From: Cercis canadensis
Lineage: Eukaryota > Streptophyta > Magnoliopsida > Fabales > Fabaceae
Reading direction: 5' to 3'
DNA: 64,000 nt
Assembly (NCBI GenBank): GCA_003255065.1
Contig: QAOA01002050.1
Coordinates: 1 to 64,000, forward strand
Shown: positions 1-11,988 of the stretch, piece after piece
Position numbering within the stretch: the stretch's first letter is position 1
How the letters are laid out: each line of letters begins with the position of its first letter
Made by a program: the position numbers and the translations under genes
The notes under the pieces: model-generated
What the model was told of the DNA's origin: nothing
Database searches by the model: none
The model's input: the letters and a program-made list of their open reading frames with translations, nothing else

Positions 1-2590
1 AAATGGGGAACAATTGAAAAGCCATTTTTCTAATTAATTTAAAAAATAGTTTGCAAACCAGAGAGGGTTCAAGAATCAATTTGTGTATGGGAAAAGTGTT
101 AGACACCCCACAACACCCGTCTAAAATATGGTTACCCAAAATTAGTTGTGTAAATCATAAAATGGCCAAAAATGTACTTTATTCATCTTTCGAATAATAA
201 ACTATACAAATAAATAAGAATACTAACAACAAATTTAAACATGAAATTCATGCAATTAACATGCCATAAATCATTTCACCTGTTCCTCGCATATGACATT
301 CTTTGGAGTGGCGTTTATCCTTACCTATGAGCGATAGGGTAGGCCACCTAATATGCATATAGATCGCCTTATCCCTCCATGATAGGTAGGGGGCTTATGG
401 ATACTACGTGACACAGATATATTTTTTATATGCAGTACAAATGCATGGTTTTCAATATTACAAAATTTGTCTCTGGGAGAGGGACTTTAATTACATTCGA
501 AAAAAATAAAATAAGATAAATGAAAGTCTCTTGCTCCTTGCTTGCAACAAAGTTTTCTCCAGCAGAGCTCTTCAACTTGTTCACGACCATAATCACTTTT
601 GGTCATATATTAAATTGCTCAAAAAAACACTAAATTCAAGTTAAAATATTCACAACCAAATATCATCATCTCAAGTATATCTCGCCTCAAGCATATAGGA
701 AAGATCTCAAGTGACACCCAATAAATAATGATCACAACTTAGAGAAATTAATAACCCAACAATTATTCCAAATCAAACTCAAAAATAAATTTAAGACAAT
801 TGCCCCAAAAGTATGACTACCAATCATCTCTCACATAGGCAAATGCAAAAATTACCAAATTAACATGCCAATAGCTCATATGCAATATTTAGAACCAAAC
901 TAACATTTACAAAAGTGGAACAATGGGAAATTCAGAAAAAGCACTCAGGCATAATCCAAAACAACCACATTCAAAATAATATTGGAAGTAGGAGAAAAAT
1001 ACAAAAAATCCAGAAATTGCACACATCGAAAGGGACACATCCTACAGTTCTATCAAAGTAAGATTCATGCAAAAATGAACATTATAATTCAAATTATAGA
1101 CAAAAGACTGAACAATGCCAAAGAGATGTCAGCAATGACAGTGCAGCAGTAAACAACCATATTCAAACCAAAACTAGGAGCAAGCTAAACATGAAAAAAT
1201 TCTAGAAATTGCACATATTGAAGATATATGTCTTAAGATTTTAACAAAATGAGAACCATGTAATTTGGAACTATATAGCTCAAATTAAAGACAAAAGACT
1301 GAACACTGCTAGATACAAGGCAGTAGTGTTAATGCAGTAGTGAACAACTATATTCAAACCGAAATTGGGAGCAAGCTAGACATGAAAAAATTATGAAAAT
1401 TGCACACATTGAATATATACATCTTATGGTTCTATTGAGATAGATGATACTAAATTTTAAGCTCTATAGCTCCAGAAAGAATTAAAAGACGACATGTTAC
1501 TGGAGAAAATCAACAAGCTTGACAATGCAAAAAAATAACCAACTTTAAATTATAACTGGGAGCATGACAAATATACAAAAAATCTAAAAATTACACACAT
1601 TGAAGAAACACATCTTACAGTTCTAACGAGACCAACATCAATTAATTCTGAGTCCTGCAGCTCTGTTTAGAAAAAAAATAGTCGAATGTTGTCAGTGCTC
1701 ACTGACAGACCCGAAAATGATTTATGCAAATGCTTGACTAATCCATTTTGAAACCAAGCCACAATAAAGCAAACAACACATTTCTAATCAAGTCTCAACC
1801 CAACCTTGAATCAAGCATTATAACAGTCTCAAAATCAGGTGAAATAACATCCAAAAATAAACCAAGGCAGCACCCCAACACAATAACACAAAATAACTCC
1901 AAAATCCATTGACCATGCATTGAGACAGCCACTTAATCGAAGTGAAACAACAACTGAAATGTGGCCAAAACTGACCCCAATATGTGCCATTAACCTCATC
2001 AAAATAGCACCCAAATCACAACCAATTTTAAGATGAATAATACACCATGATCTCTAAAACAACCACTCAAAATAGCCAAAAAGAATAACTCAGGACAACC
2101 ATGCAAATCCACCCTCTATAATCTAAAATAACTATTCAAAAATATAATGAGAACAATCAAGGGAATAACATTCAAACAAACATGAATTGAGGGATACAAA
2201 CCCTTCCAACTAGCAACCAATAATCAATGAAACAAGATAATCAGAAACCCATTCCGATTGGGCATATGGCAGAGCATGAAGAAAACCCAAAACACATAGG
2301 TATTGGAAACATATATAAAGAATCTAAGAAAATTTAGTTGTAGATAGAATAAAATCATAATTGAATGATGCTTCATTTTTCTCAATTCCTCTCTTCTTGC
2401 TCGATCTCTCTATTCTCTCATGCGTATCTCTCCCCCCTTGCTCTATTCTTTCTATTCTCTCTATTCTCTTATTCGTTTTTACTCATTTTTTTTTGATGAA
2501 TGAGTTTCTTTCTTACTTTCTTTGTTGAATGGGTTCCTTCCCTCTTCTTTCTTTTCGGTGGATCTCTTCCCCTTTCTCTATATTTTCTCT
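1..2590 (-). mobile_element. Tat/Ogre-type long LTR, partial (cut by window start)
   Basis: Read on the minus strand this region has the same block order as the LTRs at 54.5-57.1 kb and 57.2-59.6 kb. A purine-rich tract comes first (seen as CT-rich at 2370-2590), then ~191-bp tandem repeats, then a conserved block with a 'ggccccttacttgtca'-like motif (about 300-415). Last comes the LTR 3' end at 1-120, which resembles the sequence just before the 'ttggtggcgact' primer-site region of the other copies. It is a fossil LTR at least 2.5 kb long, with its internal side beyond the window. It abuts a Helitron fragment. Assignment to Tat/Ogre is inferred from its relatives next to the pol at 48-53 kb. 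Confidence 0.7.
950..1690 (-). repeat. ~191-bp tandem repeat inside LTR, about 4 units
   Basis: The phrase 'aaattgcacacat' or a close variant recurs at about 1013, 1206, 1397 and 1588, giving spacings of 193, 191 and 191 bp. The reverse complement matches the ~190-bp repeat at 55395-56300, sharing 'agaaccataagatgt', 'tgctcccagttt' and 'tttctttctggag'-like blocks. The units have diverged from each other by substitutions and small indels. Confidence 0.8.
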
Positions 2591-3760
2591 TCTCAGTCTG
2601 TTTTGTCCAGATGAACGACCGGGATCTGTTGACAATTGCATAGATGGGTAATCACGTAGGCTTTTGCAGTAGTTTTGTAACACCTTGTATATCTCTGCTA
2701 GTGTTTGATCTTTAAGCTCATCATCACTCATACTTAATCTTGTAAAAAATTCATTAAGGGCTGATGTCATTATATTTGTATGGCTAATAATATAATATTA
2801 TATTTTATAACAGAACGTACTCATTACTACCTTACAAAAAAAATTCTATAATTATCAAATTTTTGTTGTATCTCTATTTAATGATTGAATGTATGACATC
2901 TATCTATTTCATAACATTACAAATTATACTTAGATTATTGAACAGTCTCCGCCGCTTGTGAATGATATCATCATACATCAATTCTCATGTATTTTCCTAC
3001 ACTAGATCTGATCTATTTATGTTGTTCAACATTAGGAGCATAACGAATAGGGCCCTCAGGTAATGGGCAGATCCTCATGCGCTCGCTTCCTTTATACCTT
3101 CTATAAATTCATTGTCATCGTTGAGAAGACCAACTGCATAATATGCTGCTTTAAATATACAACCAGATTAATTGTCCTGATGTCTTCGTAGTTTGTACAT
3201 CCTCTTTGAATATTCAACAACAATTTTATATAATATATCTCACCAACCCCAAGTGAAACGTAATATAGTCTCCCAACAGATAAATCTCTCTTCTTTGCCA
3301 ACCATTCTTTAATCGCCTATTTCCAGACAAAGTAATTTGGGAACTCAGCATAGGTCAAATGCCTAACAAATGTGTATTTCTTATTTACATCAAACCAAGC
3401 CAGAAATTTAGTTATTTTTACACATGTTCTATTCAATACATTATCAAGATCATCACTCTTTTGAAAGACAACTAACTGCTTATCATAGAGATGAAACGAC
3501 AACATTTTCACTAGTGGATTCCAATGGTGAATATCAAATGAAAATATCCTCCAGGCTATCTCACATATAAAAACAAACATGTAATCGTAATACATCTTGA
3601 TCTCATCCACCACATGGTTATGTGTATTATTTTCATTTGATTGATAGAAAGTAACTGTGATGTGATCGAACCCCTTGTTTATGTATTTGAACAAATATTT
3701 AATTGTCTTTGACTGGTTATATCACTCAACATTAATATGTGCCTCATACTAAAACATTAC
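2590..3760 (-). pseudogene. Helitron helicase (PIF1-like) remnant
   Basis: Minus-strand reading gives blocks in the order expected for the helicase region of plant Helitron Rep/helicase proteins. These are AHINVE and KYLFKYINKG near 3755-3670, CEIAWRIFSFDIHHWNP near 3555-3510, LTYAEFPNYFVWK near 3360-3317, GRLYYVSLGVGEIYY near 3270, GCTNYEDIRTIN near 3200, then YDDIIHKRR near 2960 and SDDELKDQTLAEI near 2720. Several stops and frame changes separate the blocks, and neither the N-terminal Rep HUH motif nor the Walker boxes are seen. It is therefore a broken internal fragment of a rolling-circle DNA transposon. No 5'-TC or 3'-CTRR hairpin terminus was identified. Confidence 0.8.
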
Positions 3761-3770
3761 ATTAACTTAA

Positions 3771-6715
3771 AGGAATGTCAAAATTAGTCAAAGCATAATT
3801 ATTGAATGAAGAAAATTACTAAATAATTAACGCAAATTACTACAGCAAAAACGTGGCATATTACAAGAAAATATCTAGATTGACCAATGCTAAACTCCAT
3901 AGGGCATAAAAGAGGAAGGTTTAGAAGAAAAGGCCAAAGCCAATGGGGCATCTTAGTTGGTCCAATATCTTTTTGGTTTTTCTTATTATAGTTTAATATG
4001 TTGACCTTTAGTGTTTGTATTTATTTTTTAAACTTTTGACTAAGCTTTTTTTTTTTAAAAAAAAAAATGCAAATATATGACATTTGTTTGGGATCAAGTA
4101 TTTGACTGTTGATTTTATCTTTAGAGGAAAACCAAATGTTGACAGGTAAGGTGGTCGCATTTGGCTATTATTTTTTTTCCTTAGTAATAAAACCTAATAT
4201 TCCTACATTGATAATTTAGTTGATTTTATAACAAATCAACTACAATTATAACCTTTAACAATATTACAACGGACAAAGCAAATTTATCAGTAAATAACAA
4301 CGAATTCAAAATAAATGGCCATCTAGAAAAAATGTAATTACCCCAAAATTACCTTTTTAAAAGACATAAAATAAGTTGTTCATTCAATCAAGGCAAAATC
4401 GACAAACACATAAAAATTGTTTTCTTAATGATGTGGGAATCCGGAATTGGGATATTCTAATGGTGGCTTCGCCCAAAATTGTTAGGCTATAATTCAAAGT
4501 TTAGTAATAAGACTTGGCCCTAAAGTTCAGCAATTTTTTTTTTTTTTGCTGAAATTCCTTTTTCAATTTTTTTTTTATGTTAAAAAAAATAGTTATACTT
4601 ATGAGTAAAGCTTGGGACTTCAATAGGTTTTATATTCTCATGACTATATAAGGAAATATCTATTTGCTTTTATTTTTTAAATAAATTCGTTAAAAATAAA
4701 AATTTATCATGGGTTATGTAATATGCCCTATTTTGTGTTGTATCCCACTTAGAAATTGCAAACATAACACTTGGGCCTCAACTTTAACATTAATTGAAGC
4801 ACAATAACCGAAATGAAATATATAGCAGGAATAAAATAATTATTGGATGACTTATAATCGATTACAGCATTATTCTATTATTTAACATTTTAAGTTTTAA
4901 ATTATTCATCAATTAATGAAATACGAAAATTGTAAATACATGGTAGTATGTTTGAGAAGTTAGAAAACATTTGATTGCCTAATATGCTAAAAATTCTCCC
5001 TTTTACAAATATTCACGAGATTCCGATTTGATTAGCAAGGAAATGTATTTTGCCTCTTTCATATTAAATAACTTTATATTCATAATCACCATTTTTGTTT
5101 TACTTTAAAAAATAAACATTATAAGGTAAATTGAAAGAATTACGCACATATAGAGAAAATTAATTTGTAACAACAAAATTATGCATGTTAGATTGTTGAA
5201 TTACAATATTGAATTAATATATTCAGTTACTAATTAACCTTGTCAATAAATTCCTCCTTAATTAACTTTGGGTTTGTTAGTCACCAATATGTTAATTTAG
5301 AACTTATATAAGCCTTGATTTTCGGCTGGTAATGAACAATGGCTATTTTATGGACCGATTATCACTTCCATTTAGCCTAGATGCACCACTACTACTTTCA
5401 TGTAGCCTTGATCCTTGTGCAAAAAGAAATATATAAGAACAAAAACATTACTGTATGAAGCAACACAAGACAGTGTTAATGAACACAGGTTCATGATATT
5501 AGGAAACAAAGGATCTCTTGATCCTTTTCATAGCTTGAAGGATAAAGAAAGCAAAGAAAAATGGTTTATCTCTACCAAGTTATATGCTAAAGAGAGAGAT
5601 GCATTGTGCATGTTGTCCCACCATGATTTTTGTATAGAGGGAGCTCATCCCAAAGTAGAATTAATAAATGGCCATGCATCTAGAAAAAATGTAATTACCA
5701 CAAAATTGGTGGAGACCACTGTTTCAATAATTTTAATAGCAAAGCAGTCATAAACACTATAATGTAAAACTGTATCAGGAGATTGAGTGATAGTTTATAG
5801 AGAAATAACATACCTTGTTGGCTTTGAAGATAGAGAAGATGGAGATAAAAATGAATAATGAAAGGGCTATACAACTGTATAAGGAATTTGAGATATATAC
5901 ATTATAATGTAATAGGTATTGAAAAACAGAAATACAATAACAAAAAAGATAAATAGAAAGAGCAAACCTTGTTGCCTTTGGGGATGGAGGAGAGATGGAG
6001 CAAGTAAGGAATCAAGAAAGAGCCAAACGACTGCAAAAGGATATGATTTGAAAGAGCAAACTTGGGATTTTATACGAATGGAGGTAAATGGTTGATAATT
6101 TTGTGAGCCAATGGGGTAAGCCTCATAAGGGGTGCAATATATATAGAAGTTTATGTAGGCACAAACTCTATATCCTAATTTCTAATTTCTAATTCAAAAA
6201 TCAACATTTATTATAGGGGCTAAAATTTAGGAAAGTACTTGACAATTCTCATAATAATATTTATGTTCCTTATTAATTTAGCAATTTTGTATACCTTGAT
6301 TGATTTATTTATCTAATTTCGTATATTAATATTTAAGTATTTGTAGTAATGACTGAAAGTACCACATGACAATCTTTGATGTATTTGTTAATTTCTTTTC
6401 TAATATAAAACCGAATTTCACTATTTAATAATACTGTTTCCTATTTATTTTAGCAATTTCGTATATTTTCATTGATTTAATATCATAATTGTAATAAATG
6501 TGAATATTTAAGACTCGTAATAATGGCTAAAAGTGCCACATGGCGAGCTGTGGTACATTTGTTACTCCTTTTATAGGATTATAGACATATGAACAACCTT
6601 TAATGTCTTAAGTGTAATGTTAAACATTGAATTGGCAAATTTAAATGCCACAATTTATGGTGATGTGGATAAAACTTATAAGAAATAAAAAAATTAGAAA
6701 CCCCAAAAAGAAAAG
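3771..6715. other. AT-rich intergenic sequence, no recognised gene
   Basis: No domain-bearing reading frame is recognised here. A short block around 4311-4350 ('ggccatctagaaaaaatg...') recurs with changes at 5664-5709. Two loosely similar copies of a segment starting with 'accttgttg' lie near 5812 and 5966, suggesting old local duplication. An open frame of 112 codons at 5415-5753 (+) has no recognisable motif and is not called as a gene. Confidence 0.5.
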
Positions 6716-6719
6716 CCTA

Positions 6720-7190
6720 TAGTGGCCTCCCACACTACCAAACACTATGCAACACTATCATTACGAACCCTATATCGCCACCGTTGCCTCCCCCACCCCA
6801 TATCAAAGCACCTTAAAAAGACCCAAAACCTCCTTAAATCTGGTGCACTAGCTATACCCACAAATTAATGAATTCAAAGAAACTAAATCTCTTGCACCCA
6901 TTCCATTAAACACCTTCCTTGTACTATGAATTGCTTTAGATGGAAGGCGTGTTTTTCTTCCAAATCACCACAAGAAGCACACATACGAATCAAGGCATTA
7001 AAAACAAAAAGATAGGACTCAAAACCAAGTTTTATTGCCTGTACATGAACTATTTTACCTTGCAAAATATCATAAACTCGACCACAAGCCTTGAATACAA
7101 ATATAAAGGTCAAATTATTCCCAACCAATCCTTGGTGATAAATACTACTATAATTTTGAGTTGCTTCCCTTGGTTAGTCAATTTGTGACC
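6720..7190 (-). pseudogene. PPR protein pseudogene fragment
   Basis: The minus strand encodes a stretch typical of plant pentatricopeptide-repeat (organellar RNA-binding) proteins: NNLTFIFVFKACGRVYDILQ, then HVQAIKLGFESYLFVFNALI and RMCASCGDLE at about 7128-6970. After a frame change it continues GARDLVSLNSLICGYS near 6900-6855. Functional PPR genes are usually several hundred codons without introns; only about two to three repeats survive here, with frameshifts and stops. No intact start or C-terminal E/DYW domain is seen. It is host-gene debris, either an old duplicate or a transposon-carried fragment. Confidence 0.75.
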
Positions 7191-7858
7191 AACCTCAAAT
7201 CATGAGGTTCCAGAGTGACAAAGTCTTATGAGGTGTTTAGTCTTCGATTCACCAGAGCCAGGTGATGGAGAGGCTGGAGATCTGTTGCTGGAACCAGAGT
7301 TGGATTTAGACTCGAGTGGGTTGCCAATGAACCTTCTATGGAAATGAAGAGAGAATTCATCACTCTTCTCTTTTCACTCTCCCTTTGCCCTCTCTTTTTT
7401 CTCTCCACTTTCTATCATTTTTTCCCTTTATATGTTGTTCATAATGCACAACACCATATTTGATTTCGTTTATGTGTTTATTGTGAGGAGGTCGATTTGC
7501 AGAGAATCATAGAGTAGAGAGTAGAGAGAAGGTAGAGAAAAGAAGAAGACGAAGAACACGATAGCGTCTTGGGCATTTATTGGGGTGTTTTTTTTTTTCT
7601 TGAATTTATTCTTATAAGGGTGTGCCAACATTAGTCTTGTTGGCATTTAAATTTGTCACCTAAATAGTTAACATTACACCTAGGACATTAACGGTATCAT
7701 GCCATCATTTTCGTAAATGATTAACAAATGGTAGTCATGGTGGATCATTTTGTAAGGAATGTTGGTCTATTGAAGATTATTTTGTTACAAATGATCTATG
7801 AGGGATGATTTTATTAAACCCAAAATTTTACAAGGTTCCAAATGACAGTTTACTCTTA

Positions 7859-8447
7859 GGGGGCGTTTGGTAGACAAATTCTTTTCATTTTTCTAGGAAT
7901 CTCAACTTGGGAAACTAATATTCCCATGTTTGGTACAAGGTTCAAAAAAATATTTTCAGGAAAGTAGGATTCCCAAAAATGATTTTGGGACAAGTTTTCC
8001 ACAAAAAACTTTCTCATGGGGGTTGGTGGGAATCTTGGATTCCCATGCCATGGGAAAGTGTTTTAGATATAAAAAGTCAAATATACCCTTTATTAATGGC
8101 ATAATCGTAATAATGTCAAAATTATTTTATTTTTTTATACCTTATTTTATATTTTATTTTTGCTAATTTCTAGTGCTACTTTTTACTTATTCTTAATTTT
8201 AAATAAATATTTATTAATTATAAGGAGTAGTTTAATTATCTTTGACTTAAAATAGATAGGAGTAATTTTGGAAAAAATGCTAAGATTTATAGGAAAGTTA
8301 TATTAGAACAAACGTGGAGTTATAAAATTCTTAGGAAACATTATGTAACATTCCCAAGAATGTTTAAAGCCAACCAAACACATTTGTAACATTTCCAGGA
8401 ATCATCATTCCCAAAAACGAAAAAAGAATCTGTCTACCAAACACCCC
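7859..8447. mobile_element. Tourist-like (PIF/Harbinger) MITE, 589 bp
   Basis: The ends form a terminal inverted repeat: left 'gggcgtttggtagacaaatt' and right, reverse-complemented, 'ggggtgtttggtagacagat'. The inverted similarity continues for tens of bases around 'gattcccaaaaa'. A TTA trinucleotide flanks both sides (7856-7858 and 8448-8450), the duplication expected for PIF/Harbinger insertions. It has no coding capacity. The right end lies directly against the last recognisable codons of the AUX1/LAX pseudogene. Confidence 0.85.
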
Positions 8448-8449
8448 TT

Positions 8450-8923
8450 AATGGAACATGGTTTTTGAAACTGACATTCTCTTTCTCCTTTCGGCTTCGG
8501 TACTTGAAGTACATAATGCTTATCAAATAAGTAATCCAACTACCAACGAGGCCATAAAAAACTTGGAATATGATACCTGAAAGCATTCCTAGCTGAGAGA
8601 AAAAGTAAAGCAGAGTTTGCATAACCTAGCAACCTACAAAACATAAACCCAGAAAATGAACCAAATTCTCTCGTACCTAGATAAAATCAAAGAGGGGATA
8701 CGGTTTTCTATATGAATTATAAAATGGGTATTTGTGGATTCATATGTTAGTACCTGATTTGAGGCACAATGAACCAAACATGGTAGACAGACCCACCATG
8801 CCAGAGAAAACTTTTGAGGCTGAAAATTTGATTGTCTACCTTCTCTTCCTCTCTTTCATCACGCTCAATCGTATGGTTGAGACTTGTGATCATGGCTTCT
8901 TCGGCTTGTTTATGGGGTATCAT
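8450..8923 (-). pseudogene. AUX1/LAX auxin influx carrier pseudogene (first two exons)
   Basis: Exon 1 runs 8923 to 8754 and starts MIPHKQAEEAMIT, followed by an acidic stretch (RDEREEEK) and IFSLKSFLWHGGS. This is the N-terminal pattern of plant AUX1/LAX auxin:proton symporters (amino acid/auxin permease family, plasma membrane). Exon 2 runs 8625 to about 8450: FFSQLGMLSGIIFQVFYGL, GSWITYLIS, YRSRKEKENVSFKNHV, the first membrane segments. The intron keeps GT and AG ends, so this is a genomic copy, not a retrocopy. A one-base loss near the end of exon 1 shifts the frame: the canonical ...CASNQ|V join is out of register. Everything after the 'FKNHV' codons is absent and replaced by the MITE. 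Normal family members are about 480 residues, so this is a truncated pseudogene. Confidence 0.85.
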
Positions 8924-9803
8924 TGCTTCACTAGATTATAAAGATATGCAAAAACATAAACAAAACCAAATATTGAATTAGATATTTACCAAACCCAAAT
9001 GAAAAGAATAAAAAAGATTTTGCTCTGTGAAAGATACCAAACTAAGTAGAAAAAAAAGGAAGGTACCTAACGTTGGTCAATGTTGCTTTTGTGGGAAAAG
9101 GTTTCTCTCGCGGATTTATAAGCGAGGAATAGAAGAAAGCATAGACATTTCAGTGACAAGTGTGTGTGACTATCAGCAAATAAGGTAGCTTTCTTGCAAC
9201 TCCTTCCAAAACAGAGCACTTCACTTATTTCCTCTTCAGGAATAAGGCAAAAAGAGGAATCAATAGTGCCACCTTATTGGGTAAACAATTGTGGACGCCA
9301 AGTAAACAAGAAACACAAGGTCATTGGTTGCTCTTAAAAAATTGAAAAAAAAGGATTAAAAAAAGACCAAAATTGAGTCTTCAGGTAAGCAGGCCTGGAC
9401 TCAGAATCAGAAGAAGGGGTGGTGTGTTTGGAAGTGAGCTTATGAAAACAGAGAACAACAAGAAGGAAGAGGGAGCAAGCAAAGGAGGTGGCGAAGCACC
9501 CCTGCCCAAATATGGTATCTACAAGTTTGCAGGGTGGAGGCAGAATCCACCATGGGAGAACCTTGCGAAAGGAACACACAAAGTGTGCCATGGCTTGCTT
9601 TGAAGGTGCGAAGTGCAAATGCACGGAGAGGGTCTCTTAGTACAAGTGTAAATCTATCAATGTATAATTAATATAGTATCAAAACAAATTTAAAAAAAGA
9701 AAAAAAAGTATCTAAAGAGACTATTCTTAAGAGAAGTTACTTCATTATGTTTATATGTAGGTTTTTAAAATAGATGTAACATTAGTTAAATGCAAGATAG
9801 ATT
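8924..9803. other. Intergenic, no recognised gene
   Basis: This stretch lies upstream (in its own orientation) of the AUX1/LAX pseudogene and could include its old promoter. Overlapping short frames on both strands at 9334-9624 show no motif I recognise, and I do not call them. The last bases, 9804-9820, are the left copy of the LINE target duplication. Confidence 0.4.
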
Positions 9804-9848
9804 AGAGTAATATATTTTATAAACAAAAGAAAAGTTGATGCCTTGAAC

Positions 9849-11428
9849 ATGGTGAAAGCTAAAGCAATAGGGAACTCACCTCCACCGACCTCGGTGGAGG
9901 AAGAAGATTTGATTGCTCGTTCATGTAAAAAAGTGAAGAAGGTTGGTGACCCAAACACTGCTCCTATTCTGGCCATTGCGGAGTTGGGAGAAGGGGAGCT
10001 TGATAATGGAAGTGCAGAGGGCATGGTGTTGGAATCTCCTTTGGTAGATGTGGATGTTAAGACTATGCATGAAGTTCATGGTACTGGTGACAACAATCTG
10101 AAAGTTGATAGTGGAAGTGTGGAAGTCATGGTGTCGGAATCTCTTATGGTAGATGTGGATGTCGAGGTTATGCATGAAGTCCATGGTGCTAGTGACAATA
10201 ACCTACAAGTTGACCCCTTATCGGGTCAGGGTCAAAGGAGCTACAAGGATTGTCTTATAGGCATGCAACCTATTCCAGTGACCTCGGAGAGTCCATGGAG
10301 ATATGTTGGTCTAGATGAGGAGTTGCTGCTTGAAGAAGACGATGCTTCTCTGTCGCCTAGGGATGACTCAGAGTTTAATCACTGTCCCATAGTTGAAGTG
10401 TCTATGGAGGAGCATGAAGAATATTGCAAGCCATGGCGTCAAGCTCTTATAGTGTGGCTTCTAAGTAAAAGGTTGGGACTTTGAGTGATGTCAACCAGGC
10501 TCCAAAAGATGTAGGAAAGGAATGGCTTTGTCAGGGTTGTGGACCTTAATGAGGATAATTTTCTAGTCATGTTTTCGGACCAACGAGACTTGTGGTTTGC
10601 CCTTACGGGGGTCCTTGGCTGATTTTGGATCATTATTTGGTTGTACATAGGTGGAGGCCACTCTTCGATCCAAGCGACATGCAAGTTAAGAGATTAGCAG
10701 TTTGGATTCATATCTTTGGGTTACCCATTGAGTTTCACAATGAAAAGTTTTTATGGCGTGTGGGTTCTCTTCTAGGCACTACTCTACAGGTGGATAATCT
10801 CACATCTCAAGCATCGAGAGGAAAGTTTGCTCGTATATGCGTTGAGATCGACCTCCATAAGAGCTTGGTTCCCAAGTTTTGACTATATGGCAGAGAGATT
10901 TGTATTGAATATGAAGGTCTCCATATGGTGTGCTTTAAGTGTGGTCATTACGGTCACCGTAGTGAGGCATGCATGGTGAGTCACCTATTACTAGTTCCTA
11001 CAGGGGTTTCCAGTGACGGTCTGAGGGTAGATAAGATCGTCGGAGCAGAGGACGCCATGGCTACAAATGTCAATCTCAAAAGTGATAATCCTAGGGATTC
11101 TTCCCATCATTTTGGGTCTTGGATGTTAGTGCAAAAACCTCAAAGGTGCAGACAAGGCAACTCGAGAAAGTTTAATAATATTATTGAGAAGGAAATTCTG
11201 GGATTGGGAGTATCAGGTCATTATGATAATACTGTTACTGAGGATGGGTCTCGCTTCAATCCTTTAGCTAAAAGTCAAGAAGAAGAGTTGCACCAGAGAG
11301 AGAAAATTCAAGCAGATTCCATGCATGACAAGAATCCCATCGTTATGGGGAATACGCTAATGGGACACACTGGGCCAAGCTATTCAGGGTTGAAACCTTT
11401 GTTGCTTTTACGTACTGGGTCTAGCTAA
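9849..11428 (+). pseudogene. LINE ORF1 (DUF4283 / CCHC nucleic-acid-binding protein), broken
   Basis: The frame opens at an ATG at 9849 (MVKAKAIGNSPPPTS), shortly after the inferred 5' end of the element. The first ~210 codons include two near-duplicate acidic segments (MVLESPLVDVDVKTMHEVHG and MVSESLMVDVDVEVMHEVHG). A frame change follows near 10484, and another near 10610 splits the DUF4283-like region (LWFALTG, then GPWLILDHYLVVHRW and VWIHIFGLP). An in-frame TGA at 10880-10882 precedes the zinc knuckle CFKCGHYGHRSEAC (10931-10972, CX2CX4HX4C). In plant L1 elements this protein binds the RNA to form the RNP. It is not functional as it stands. Confidence 0.8.
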
Positions 11429-11988
11429 ATTTTAAGTGGGTCCAAATCAGGCCATCTGGCTATGGGGCATTCAAAAAAAGATAGGCCCCAAGGGGGTCTT
11501 GTCAAGAGAAATAGCTTTGGGGTTCCTAGGGTAAAAAGTGGAGGTGTTAGTAAGGTTAGTAGCTTGGTAAAGGAAAACGTGAGTGGTACCCTTAATAAGA
11601 TGGTGGAGAAAGAAGGGAAAAACTCTTCTTGAGCAAGCTATTATGACCCTTCTTTCCAGGCAGTGCTTAAAGCCTTAGCTCTGTATTCAAAGGAGGAAGC
11701 CATGAAGAATCTCAGTCATTTAATCCAAGCTACTGTCCCACTTGACCATGCTCCTCTTTGTATGTTGGACGAGGGTGAAAGTCGTGTCACATAAGTGGTG
11801 CACCCTAAGCCTCCTAATCCAGTTCTATCTTCAGGGCATGGGTTGAGGGCGGTAGATAGTATATCTGGCCTTTCGGAAATGGAGAGACGAGACGCCGTGT
11901 GTGCATTGGAGGGTACTACATCAAATGCCCTCTGATGGGTTGTTTTCTCAGTTTTCTTGTCTTCGGTTCTTTTCTTATTGAGTTTTTT

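Noticed and set aside
5415-5753. 112-codon open frame (+), possible small gene
   Set aside because: No recognised domain, AT-rich surroundings and no supporting conservation can be seen; left as unassigned.
9334-9624. Opposing open frames of 96 (-) and 76 (+) codons
   Set aside because: They overlap each other on opposite strands, show no motif I recognise and have no clear promoter or neighbour context.
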